A model generated the notes under the pieces. That model saw only the letters and a program-made list of their open reading frames with translations. It ran no database searches and was not told where the DNA came from. From Desulforhopalus sp. (GTDB lineage Bacteria > Desulfobacterota > Desulfobulbia > Desulfobulbales > Desulfocapsaceae): 25,739 nucleotides of DNA. The stretch covers positions 1 to 25,739 of the forward strand of contig JALNVI010000040.1 in assembly GCA_023231425.1 (NCBI GenBank). The letters are read 5' to 3'. Each line of letters begins with the position of its first letter. The stretch's first letter is position 1. Shown piece by piece: positions 1 through 7,236 of the stretch. A program made the translations under genes and the position numbers.

Positions 1-1
1 C

Positions 2-442
2 GGGCGCAAGATTGCCGGGATTCTGGCGGAGGCTTCTCCTCTTGCAGAAGAGCCCTTTGTTATCCTGGGTGTCGGGTTGAACATCAGGCAGCGGCGAGAT
101 GATTTTCCTGAAGAGTTGCGAGAGAAGGCTACTTCCATTTTTATCGAGAGCGGAAGCCAGGCAGATCCGCAGGAACTTGCGGTGGCATTGAGGACGGTGT
201 TACTGGAACAGCTTCGGCGCTTCGAGCAGGGGGAATTCCCGCAGATTCTTAATGAATGGCGAAAACTTGATTATCTCAAGGGAAAACGGATGGAATGTGT
301 CAGTGCCGATGGCTTCGTGGTGAGAGGTGTGGCCCTTGGCCCAGACGATGAAGGAGTGCTTTTTCTGCGCGATGACCAGGGTAAACTGCACGAAATTCTC
401 TCCGGAGATGTGAGTCTCGCAGGGCAAGAAAAACCCCGCTGA
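2..442 (+). CDS. birA: Biotin--[acetyl-CoA-carboxylase] ligase, C-terminal part (partial, 5' end outside window)
   Basis: The reading frame is open from base 2, so the gene starts upstream of the window; 146 residues are visible. BirA activates biotin with ATP to biotinyl-AMP and transfers it to a lysine of the biotin carboxyl carrier protein in the cytoplasm. The visible frame opens with GRKIAGILAE, matching the conserved KxxGIL segment of the catalytic domain, and continues with VILGVGLNI, the family's (I/V)G(I/V)G(I/L)N strand. The last ~50 residues (KRMECVSADGFVVRGVALG and on) fit the small SH3-like C-terminal domain. TTG at base 77 is an internal Leu of the GLNI motif, not a start. Whether an N-terminal HTH repressor domain exists cannot be seen. 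It converges on metK, and its stop codon lies inside the terminator hairpin that serves metK. Confidence 0.9.
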   Translation, partial: GRKIAGILAEASPLAEEPFVILGVGLNIRQRRDDFPEELREKATSIFIESGSQADPQELAVALRTVLLEQLRRFEQGEFPQILNEWRKLDYLKGKRMECVSADGFVVRGVALGPDDEGVLFLRDDQGKLHEILSGDVSLAGQEKPR

Positions 443-461
443 AACGAATATCCGGCGGGGT
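426..461 (-). terminator. Rho-independent terminator of metK
   Basis: Inverted arms ACCCCGC (433-439) and GCGGGGT (455-461) form a stem. On the minus strand it is followed by TTTTTCTTG, a U-rich tract just after the metK stop. The hairpin overlaps the convergent birA stop codon. On the plus strand no U-run follows, so it is scored as a minus-strand terminator. Confidence 0.75.
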
Positions 462-492
462 CAAGTTCACTGCTGCGTGGTGAGGTCGGGAA

Positions 493-1650
493 TCAGAGTT
501 TTGCAGCGTCTTTGAGAAGATCAGCCTTGTCCGTTTTCTCCCAGGTAAAATCCGGCAATTCACGGCCAAAGTGACCGTAGGCTGCCGTCTGGCGGTAGAT
601 GGGGCGAAGAAGGTCGAGCTGCTGCACGATTGCCTTCGGACGCAGGTCAAAATGTTCTCTGATCAGTTTAATGATCTTCTCATCACTGATTTTTCCGGTT
701 CCAAAGCTGTTCACATTGACAGAGATCGGCTGGCTGATACCAATGGCATAGGCAATCTGTACCTCAAGTTCATCGGCAATCCCGGCGGCAACGAGATTTT
801 TTGCAACATAACGACCATAGTAGGCGCTGGAACGGTCGACCTTGGACGGGTCTTTACCGGAGAAGGCCCCGCCACCATGGGAGCCACGTCCACCGTAGGT
901 GTCAACTATGATCTTGCGGCCGGTGAGACCGCAGTCTCCAACGGGGCCGCCAATGACAAAACGACCGGTAGGGTTGATGAAATATTTGGTGTTGCTGTCA
1001 AGCATATATGCTGGCAAAATCGGTTTGATAATCTCTTCCATCACCGCCTCCTTGAGATCTTTCCAGGAGATTGATTCATCGTGCTGGGTGGAAAGTACGA
1101 CGGTGTCAATTCGCTTCGCTTCGGTGCCTTCATACTCAACGGTCACCTGACTCTTGGCGTCCGGGCGCAACCAGGGGAGAACGGCAGATTTGCGGACTTC
1201 AGCCTGACGGCGGGTCAGACGGTGGGCAAGGTCAATGGTCAGCGGCATAAGGACAGGAGTTTCATTAACTGCGTAACCGAACATCATTCCCTGGTCGCCG
1301 GCCCCCTGATCCTTATCGTCCCCCTCATCAACCCCCTGTGCAATGTCTCCGGACTGTTTATCAATCGTGGTCATTACGGCACATGAATGCCAGTCAAAGC
1401 CCATGTCGGAAGAATGATAGCCGATCTCTCTGATCGTCTGACGGACAACTTCCGGCATATCAATCCAGGCGGTAGTGGTTATCTCTCCGGCAATAAGGGC
1501 CATACCCGTGGTAACAAGGGTCTCACATGCAACCCGGGCGTTTTTATCCTGTTCAAGGATAGCATCAAGAATAGCGTCTGAAATTTGATCAGCGACCTTA
1601 TCGGGATGCCCCTCGGACACGGACTCTGAAGTAAAAAGATGGCTGGACAT
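493..1650 (-). CDS. metK: S-adenosylmethionine synthetase
   Basis: Makes S-adenosylmethionine from methionine and ATP; cytoplasmic, normally a homotetramer. The 385-residue product matches the usual ~385-400 aa length. It begins MSSHLFTSESVSEGHPDK, containing the family's SESVSEGHPDK ATP-site segment. The signature GAGDQGMMFGYA is at residues 116-127, and GGGAFSGKDPSKVDRSSAYY is the second signature. The ATG at 1650 is preferred over an upstream in-frame ATG (1707) because CTTGAGGAGATATATT places a strong ribosome-binding site before it and the protein then starts at the conserved N-terminus. It is divergent from kdsD and ends at a hairpin terminator. No SAM riboswitch fold was recognised in the 197-bp upstream gap. 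Single gene, no obvious partners. Confidence 0.97.
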   Translation of the reverse strand: MSSHLFTSESVSEGHPDKVADQISDAILDAILEQDKNARVACETLVTTGMALIAGEITTTAWIDMPEVVRQTIREIGYHSSDMGFDWHSCAVMTTIDKQSGDIAQGVDEGDDKDQGAGDQGMMFGYAVNETPVLMPLTIDLAHRLTRRQAEVRKSAVLPWLRPDAKSQVTVEYEGTEAKRIDTVVLSTQHDESISWKDLKEAVMEEIIKPILPAYMLDSNTKYFINPTGRFVIGGPVGDCGLTGRKIIVDTYGGRGSHGGGAFSGKDPSKVDRSSAYYGRYVAKNLVAAGIADELEVQIAYAIGISQPISVNVNSFGTGKISDEKIIKLIREHFDLRPKAIVQQLDLLRPIYRQTAAYGHFGRELPDFTWEKTDKADLLKDAAKL

Positions 1651-1707
1651 AATATATCTCCTCAAGTAGTTTCGTATGGGTGAATTCGTACGACAAATTT
1701 GGTCCAA

Positions 1708-1735
1708 AGAATAGTCTATTTTTACGATATTTCAA
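1708..1735 (-). promoter_or_regulatory. Candidate sigma70 promoter for metK
   Basis: On the minus strand TTGAAA (1730-1735) and TATTCT (1708-1713) are separated by 16 bp. They lie about 60 bp upstream of the metK ATG in the divergent metK/kdsD gap. Predicted by eye only. Confidence 0.45.
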
Positions 1736-1767
1736 GGGAACCGGTCAGGTTCTTACTTTTAATGCCT

Positions 1768-1785
1768 TGTTTTGAGAACAAAACA
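1768..1785. promoter_or_regulatory. Small perfect inverted repeat in the metK-kdsD gap
   Basis: TGTTTTG (1768-1774) and CAAAACA (1779-1785) flank AGAA. It sits between two divergent genes, so it could be an operator, or just a weak AT-rich hairpin. No regulator is recognised from the motif. Confidence 0.3.
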
Positions 1786-1847
1786 GTTTAAACCATAACG
1801 CCGATTTATATGCGGGACGATGAAATTCAGACAAAGAACAGGAAAAA

Positions 1848-2828
1848 ATGACGATTGAAGCTGCGAAAGAGGTCCTGAGGATTGAAGAAGCCGGGCTCAA
1901 GGAGGTTCGGCGTAATCTTGGTGGAGAATTCCTTGAAGCTGTGGATGCTATACTGGGCACAAACGGGAAGGTGGTGATCTGCGGTATCGGGAAATCTGGA
2001 ATTATCGGGCAGAAGATCTCTGCAACTTTCAACAGTACCGGAACGCGTTCAACCTTCCTTCATCCGGTAGAAGCAATGCATGGAGACCTCGGCACAGTGG
2101 CGGGGGAGGATGTGGTTCTTGCCATCTCCTACTCCGGTGAGACGGTAGAATTGATAACACTGCTGGTGGCCATTCGTGAGCGTGGCAATACCATCATTGC
2201 CATGACCGGTGGACTGGACTCAACCCTTGCACGCCAGGCAGATATTGTTCTCAATATCCATATTCCTGAGGAAGCATGTCCTCTCAGGCTTGCACCTACC
2301 ACCAGTACAACTGCAACTCTGGCCCTCGGTGATGCTATTGCGATGGTGCTTATCAATCGGCGCCACTTTCAGGCAGAAGATTTTCGTCTCAATCATCCCG
2401 GCGGGAGCCTTGGTCAGCGGCTCAAGGTGCGAGTAACAGAGGTAATGAATACGGGAATCAATGTTCCCATCGTCGGACCTGATGCCTCTGCCATGGACGC
2501 GATGCTTGCCCTCAACGAGAAAAATCTCGGGGTAGTCCTGATCCTTTCGAAGAAACGGGAGGTTCTGGGGATTGTCACGGATGGAGACATTCGGCGGGCA
2601 TGGGTTAATGGGACCGAGAGTCAAGATCTCACTCAACTCAAGGCTCGTGAATTAATGACGGAAAACCCTGTCTGTATTGATGATGAGCATCTTGCAGCAG
2701 ATGCTCTTTCTATCATGCAGCGTTATGAGATTACAGCTCTGCCTATTGTTGATTCAGAGAAAAGATTGATAGGGCTTATTCATCTTCACAATCTGCTTGG
2801 GAAGGGAGAGTTCCGTTTCCTTGTGTAA
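1848..2828 (+). CDS. kdsD: D-arabinose 5-phosphate isomerase (KdsD/KpsF family)
   Basis: Interconverts ribulose 5-phosphate and arabinose 5-phosphate, the first committed step to KDO for lipopolysaccharide; cytoplasmic. The 326-aa length is normal. An N-terminal SIS sugar-isomerase domain covers roughly residues 35-185, with GIGKSGIIGQK (46-56), LHPVEAMHGDLG (71-82) and the SYSGET loop (94-99). The family's NHPGGSLGQRL segment holds the likely catalytic His183. Two CBS domains follow (about 200-326), with EKNLGVVLIL and GIVTDGDIRR typical of this family. A short AGGA lies before the ATG. Other KDO genes (kdsA, kdsB, kdsC) are not in the window. It runs divergently from metK and converges on the E2-like gene, with no good hairpin terminator between. 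Confidence 0.95.
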   Translation: MTIEAAKEVLRIEEAGLKEVRRNLGGEFLEAVDAILGTNGKVVICGIGKSGIIGQKISATFNSTGTRSTFLHPVEAMHGDLGTVAGEDVVLAISYSGETVELITLLVAIRERGNTIIAMTGGLDSTLARQADIVLNIHIPEEACPLRLAPTTSTTATLALGDAIAMVLINRRHFQAEDFRLNHPGGSLGQRLKVRVTEVMNTGINVPIVGPDASAMDAMLALNEKNLGVVLILSKKREVLGIVTDGDIRRAWVNGTESQDLTQLKARELMTENPVCIDDEHLAADALSIMQRYEITALPIVDSEKRLIGLIHLHNLLGKGEFRFLV

Positions 2829-2901
2829 TAATTGCAGCAGGCATAAAAAAAGCGTATCGAAAAATATTCAATATGTCTGAAGTCCACAGGTTTCAGCCCG
2901 T

Positions 2902-5436
2902 TCATTGCATGGTGCGTTGCCACTTCTCTGTCTTTTTATCAAGTTGATATTTTAGAACAAGGGTGAGTGGCAGTATCCCGGGCTTTTTCTCCGTACATTG
3001 AATACGGAAATTTATTTTGTTGCCTGTCTCTTCCAACACTTCCACCTGTGGAGCTGTAAGCATTTTCGGGTCGATGTTGGTATAGTCTTGTGCGAAGAAC
3101 CTCTGGTAGTTGTCCTTCAGATAACGGATTTTACCATTGGTGTAGAGCTGGTGATCAAGTGCCGCAATTTTTTTTCTGATCTCGTTGCCGGTTTGTACAA
3201 ACTGTGCCTCCCTGCTCATGCTGCTGTCCTGAATGAGCTTGAGGAGGGAGTGATAGGTACTGCGGGCGTTGCTCAGTTCTTTCTTGTTCAGCAGCTCCTG
3301 GGCAGATTCCTCACCGCGGATGAGCGAGGCCCGGAGAATGATTTTGCGAAGACGTTCCCTGCTTCCTTGGAAGGCCTCGGCATCAAGCCCGGTAAGCTTT
3401 TCACTGAGGATGGCATCCGCCTTGCCATAGGCCTCAATGGTATCGTCCCAGCGTCCTTCATCGAAGGCTTGATTGCCCCTTGCGAGTGTTTTATAGAGAT
3501 CAATACGAATAAGGTTGACCTGAACCTGGCCCTCATATTTATTCTTCGCCTGTGGGAAATCCTGAACCAGCCTGAGGATCTCATTATAGCTCTTCAGTGC
3601 TGCGTCCCATTCCTCTCTCTGAAGTTCTCGATCGGCCTTGTTGTTTAGAAGCCCGATCCGGGCGTCCAACAGGCCGGTCATGACGGCATTTCTAAACGGT
3701 TCTTTTTCATTCTCAGGCAGAGAATCAAGTTGTTTCTGTGCGCTCTGCATAGTCTGCAGCATGGAAGGCCAGTCTTTCTGCTCCTGTTGAATATTGGCGA
3801 TCTGCAGACTGTGTTGAAGCAGTGAAAAAACCGTGTGGCTTTCCAGGACCTGTCTGTCTTTATCGTTCAAATAGCTACTTTCTTTGACCAACTCCTGCGC
3901 GTCATGATAGTTGAGGGCAGCGTCCTGAAAATTTTTCTCCAGATAGAGCTTATCCGCGAAATCCTTTTTGGCCTTATAGGCAAGAATTGCTCTGGCTTCT
4001 CGTGGATTAAAGGCCTTGCCATCAATCAGTCTTTTCCCACTGAGCTCCACTTTGAACCGTTCGCTGTGAAGAATCTCATTCAGGCTGGAGGTGAGGCTGG
4101 CGGCCCGGTCCTTCTGGAAGTAGACGGTACTCTCAGCTGCTTCCAGCCCCTTGAGACAGAGTTGTTTTGCCTGTTGATATCTGGCCTCCTCAAAGGAAGA
4201 GGTGCAGTCGGCATAGAGGTTCGCCGCCTTGTCAAGCTGTATGGCGGAATAAAAACTGAGCCCGAGAGGGATGGCCGCTATGATTGCAAGGAGAAGGAAG
4301 CCGAGGATCCAGGGCAAAAATGACCTGCGGGTGGGGATGTCATTAGAGAGATTGTGTTCGATTGGTCTCGTTTTCTCGACTGATCTTGCCTCTTTTGCCA
4401 GATTGGCTCTGTTCGCACGAGCCAGCTTTTTTTTCTCAACCTCGCTCTTCTTCTGTTGGCCGTTCTCTGGATCCCTGCCAATTTCGCCCACAGGTTTCTG
4501 TATTTTTGTGAGCCGACTGACGTCGGTCTGAATAGCAGGGAAATCGGCGACCGAATTGGCTATACTCCTGTAGAGTTCGAGGGCTGTTTCGATATCCTCT
4601 TTTTCCTCTGCTGCTTTTGCACGCAGATAGCGTTCTCTGGCATCACTTACCTTGCGGACAGCCTCTGCCTGCAGGGCCTTCAGGTCTTCAGAAAATTCAG
4701 ACTGCCCTTCGATTTCATGTTTGAGGCGAATGAATTCTTTCCCTTCTTTCATTTTCAGCAGAAAGGTGTAACGATCGTCACTGCTGTCAGGTTCGCTGCC
4801 AAAAGAGAGGAAGGTCGGAGGGGGAACGCTTTCTCCCCTGGTGGAAAGGGCATCAAGCTCCATCTTAAGATCTGCCTCAGAGAGCTCAAGCGTCAGTTCC
4901 TCATCATCAAGTTTGAGTATGGAAACATCCTTGACGGGCTGATTGTCCGGTCCCGTCAGGACAGGCACACCTGTTTCTCCGCCATGCCAGTCGAGAGATG
5001 CAATTGGGAGCTGGTTGCGATTATTTTCATACCATTCAGCGGCTTCGGGGTTGAATGCATCGGCGGTGGAGAAGTTTTCACCGTTGATCATCTCGCCAAT
5101 CCTGATAATGAGTTCCGGCAGGGTGCTCTCCTGAGTCCAGAAATCACTAATACTGATTGCTCCCGGGTCGAAATCCGGATGGAAAATGTTACTGACCGGT
5201 CGACAGCCAGGCGGAAAACGGGGAAAGCCGAAAGGAATAATTATCTCAACCACCTGTTCGCGGGTCTCAATAACATCTCCCGTCGTATTGCGGCTCTTAC
5301 CTGCAATATGGTAGGTTACCTGGTATCTGTCCGGAGGATCTCCCTGCAGGGGGGATACTGATATGAGGGAATTGGAGCGGAATTCCTCTCGTATCTGAGC
5401 GTAAATTTCCCCGAGCTGACTGGCGGTGATAGACAT
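2902..5436 (-). CDS. Membrane protein with N-terminal E2/UEV-like (ubiquitin-conjugating fold) domain and C-terminal TPR-like region
   Basis: I do not recognise this 844-aa protein as a named family. Residues ~1-145 read as an E2 fold: an N-terminal helix (SQLGEIYAQIREEF), hydrophobic strands, the Pro-rich turn FPRFPPGCRP (71-80), NIFHPDFDPGAISIS (83-97), W100, TLPELIIRIGEMI (105-117) and NPEAAEWYENN (129-139). These match in order the E2 elements FPxxPP, HPN, GxIC, W, TLxxLLxxI and PEAAExY. The E2 catalytic Cys aligns to Ser95 (codon AGT at 5152-5154), and HPN reads HPD. Residues 230-360 are charged and helical. A single hydrophobic span lies at ~374-396, preceded by basic residues (TRRSF), predicting E2 domain in the cytoplasm and the rest outside. 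Residues 400-770 hold TPR-like helix pairs (e.g. 598-630, 650-680, 707-735), and the last ~70 are beta-rich. An in-frame TAA lies three codons before the ATG; no clear Shine-Dalgarno. It is a lone gene with no E1, JAB or ubiquitin-like gene nearby. Fold by motif: fairly sure; function unknown. Confidence 0.85.
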   Translation of the reverse strand: MSITASQLGEIYAQIREEFRSNSLISVSPLQGDPPDRYQVTYHIAGKSRNTTGDVIETREQVVEIIIPFGFPRFPPGCRPVSNIFHPDFDPGAISISDFWTQESTLPELIIRIGEMINGENFSTADAFNPEAAEWYENNRNQLPIASLDWHGGETGVPVLTGPDNQPVKDVSILKLDDEELTLELSEADLKMELDALSTRGESVPPPTFLSFGSEPDSSDDRYTFLLKMKEGKEFIRLKHEIEGQSEFSEDLKALQAEAVRKVSDARERYLRAKAAEEKEDIETALELYRSIANSVADFPAIQTDVSRLTKIQKPVGEIGRDPENGQQKKSEVEKKKLARANRANLAKEARSVEKTRPIEHNLSNDIPTRRSFLPWILGFLLLAIIAAIPLGLSFYSAIQLDKAANLYADCTSSFEEARYQQAKQLCLKGLEAAESTVYFQKDRAASLTSSLNEILHSERFKVELSGKRLIDGKAFNPREARAILAYKAKKDFADKLYLEKNFQDAALNYHDAQELVKESSYLNDKDRQVLESHTVFSLLQHSLQIANIQQEQKDWPSMLQTMQSAQKQLDSLPENEKEPFRNAVMTGLLDARIGLLNNKADRELQREEWDAALKSYNEILRLVQDFPQAKNKYEGQVQVNLIRIDLYKTLARGNQAFDEGRWDDTIEAYGKADAILSEKLTGLDAEAFQGSRERLRKIILRASLIRGEESAQELLNKKELSNARSTYHSLLKLIQDSSMSREAQFVQTGNEIRKKIAALDHQLYTNGKIRYLKDNYQRFFAQDYTNIDPKMLTAPQVEVLEETGNKINFRIQCTEKKPGILPLTLVLKYQLDKKTEKWQRTMQ

Positions 5437-6606
5437 GGATAATTAAGTGCTGAGTTATGGCGTCTGCTGAACGCCTGAGGCCGGAAGAGCCAGTACTTTC
5501 CCAAGAAAAAATGAGTTTGATGTGGACTCTTCTTTTCCTTTTTTTAAACAATACAAAATCTAATAAATAAAAAAAAGGGGACAATTGGCAAGGATTGATT
5601 TTATTCTTGCCTGCATCTTTGCTGTTTGCTTAAAACTGACGCTGTCAGCCGGAATCGACTCAATTCTATTCTCTGCTTTATCCTGGTATATCACATGAGA
5701 AAACATGAGTTAACAACTTGTGAAAATATTTAATATCTTCTCATAAATAAGTGACAGTTGCAGCTTTTGTATTCTGCGAAAAAGGAGAATTGTCAACACT
5801 TTCTGATTGCTCTTTCTCTTGGCCGAGAGGGAAGCGTCTCTGTCTCTGAGAGGGGGATTTTCGGTGAACTTATAAAAAACGGTGTCAGCTGCGTTATGGA
5901 CTTGGGAGAGCCTGCTGTCCGCAGAGTGGGTATAACGGTATAACTGTAACTGCTGTAAATATTAATGTTGTCCTGACTCGTAAAACTGGCACTGGCATGA
6001 CCTGTGAATTCCACAGATTCATCTCTGCAAAGAAGATTGAAGGGGACCCTGAAAAGATATTTGACGTGTTTTATGTGATAGAGACTGGAGGCATCATTGA
6101 ACGGGGCAAACTGAACTCTGATCGTATCTCCGGTGGGATCTGGCTGCGGAGATTGAGGAGATACGGTCTAATATATTGACTCCGGGAAAACTTATACAGG
6201 AAAGGAGCTCTCCTGGGGGACAGGGAGCTGGTTTAAAGGGGCTGAGTTTGTGGACTTCTTAGAAACATCCAGGCGACTGCATTTCTCAGTTTTCCCATAG
6301 ACATGTCAAAACCGGCAGGTTCCCTCTTCTCCTGTCGGGCAGTGTTGGCTTTATCGTGACGGAGGGGAGAGGTCGTGGCTGCTCCTTATGCCAGCTGCAG
6401 TGGGAAAGCCAGTGTCCTCGGCCTCAGACGGTGACTGGTTTTCGAAAAACGAACATGAGGGGACATCAAATAACCAGGCTTTTGCCCATCTTCCTGTTCC
6501 TCGAATTTGAACGAAATACAAGCTGTTTCAAGGTACCCATGAGAGTCTCTGACAGGTTGACGAGGAGTGAAGTCTTCCTCTTTTTATCTTATTCAGAGAA
6601 AATTTC
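5437..6606. other. 1.17-kb stretch without a convincing gene
   Basis: Longest gap in the window, between the 5' end of the E2-like gene and the 3' end of the HAD gene. Short open frames exist (5758-5943, 5997-6179 and 6356-6625 plus; 5793-6014 minus), but none shows a recognisable domain or good ribosome-binding site. The first ~350 bp are A/T-rich with A-runs around 5565-5580. Rnase P, tmRNA, SRP and 6S RNA signatures were looked for by eye and not seen. Notable content: a near-tandem ACATGAGAAAACATGAG around 5695-5710, and one copy of the 31-bp repeat at 6508-6538. Confidence 0.6.
6508..6538 (-). repeat. 31-bp dispersed repeat, copy 1
   Basis: Plus-strand copy starts TGAACGAAATACAAG and ends TTTCAAGGTACCC. 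It is identical over 31 bp to 10136-10166 in the same orientation. Matching continues weakly for ~20 bp on the left (CCTGT, then CCTC shared). It lies 68 nt 3' of the minus-strand HAD gene. Read on the minus strand, both copies encode GTLKQLVFRS in the frame opened by the upstream bases. Confidence 0.8.
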
Positions 6607-7236
6607 TTATAAGGCTGCCTGCTGAAATGGCGGTAGCTGCAGCAACTTCATGAAAGAGGAAACGTGCCACTCTGCCTGCAAAGCAGGGTTTTTGAAGGCA
6701 ATTAAACTGACTCGGCAGGCTTCTGCCTGCAGTCGATCTGTCTCAGAATCGCCGAGAAATACTGCTTCTTCCGGCAAACATTTCAAATCCTGTAAAATTT
6801 CCAGCAGTCCATCAGGTGCAGGTTTCGGCTTCGTGTTCAACACCGTCATTACTTTGCTGAAATAGTGACCGAGGTTATACTTTTCGAGCAGGGGGTATAT
6901 GCTGTCACTGCGGTTGGTTGAAATGGCCAGTTTATATTTCTTCTGTGCCAGTTCAAGAAATTCAATCAGGTCCGGTTCCAGCGACAGATAGCACAGATAG
7001 TCTGGATAATGCAGTTTTTCCCGGGCCGCATGTTTTATTTCCGTTCTCTTCTGCGGATAATTGCGAAAAATATGTTTAAGGGCACCATCCACCGTCGCCA
7101 TATGGCTGTAGACCTCTTCGGCCGGGTCCATGGGCGGATGGCCGAAGAGGTTAAGCAGGTCATTATAGTAGCGAACATTTGACTCTTTTGAGTCAAGGAT
7201 CACTCCATCGCAGTCGAAGACGATCAGTTTAAGCAT
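6607..7236 (-). CDS. HAD-family hydrolase, phosphoglycolate-phosphatase-like
   Basis: Likely a cytoplasmic Mg-dependent phosphatase of the haloacid dehalogenase superfamily, 209 aa; the substrate cannot be told. Motif I is FDCDGVILDS with nucleophile Asp8 and acid/base Asp10. Motif II is STNR (106-109), motif III is in the KPKPAPDGL segment (136-144), and motif IV is GDSETD (162-167). The helical insert between motifs I and II fits a C1-type cap, as in Gph/PGMB relatives. Its ATG overlaps the secDF stop by one base (TGATG), so it is probably translated by coupling from secDF; no separate strong ribosome-binding site is visible. A direct role in protein export is not implied. It is followed by the 31-bp repeat. 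Confidence 0.9.
   Translation of the reverse strand: MLKLIVFDCDGVILDSKESNVRYYNDLLNLFGHPPMDPAEEVYSHMATVDGALKHIFRNYPQKRTEIKHAAREKLHYPDYLCYLSLEPDLIEFLELAQKKYKLAISTNRSDSIYPLLEKYNLGHYFSKVMTVLNTKPKPAPDGLLEILQDLKCLPEEAVFLGDSETDRLQAEACRVSLIAFKNPALQAEWHVSSFMKLLQLPPFQQAAL

Noticed and set aside
571..1581. Plus-strand frames opposite metK
   Set aside because: All are complements of the metK coding strand without recognisable motifs.
1651..1847. SAM riboswitch upstream of metK
   Set aside because: No SAM-I or SAM-II type conserved core could be traced; only a short inverted repeat and a promoter candidate are visible.
4456..5361. 301-aa plus-strand open frame
   Set aside because: It lies wholly antisense to the E2-like gene, shows no domain, and the minus-strand frame has clear fold motifs.
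5758..6179. Two short plus-strand ORFs as real genes
   Set aside because: No good ribosome-binding sites, no known domain, no coupling; kept only as a low-interest possible relic.
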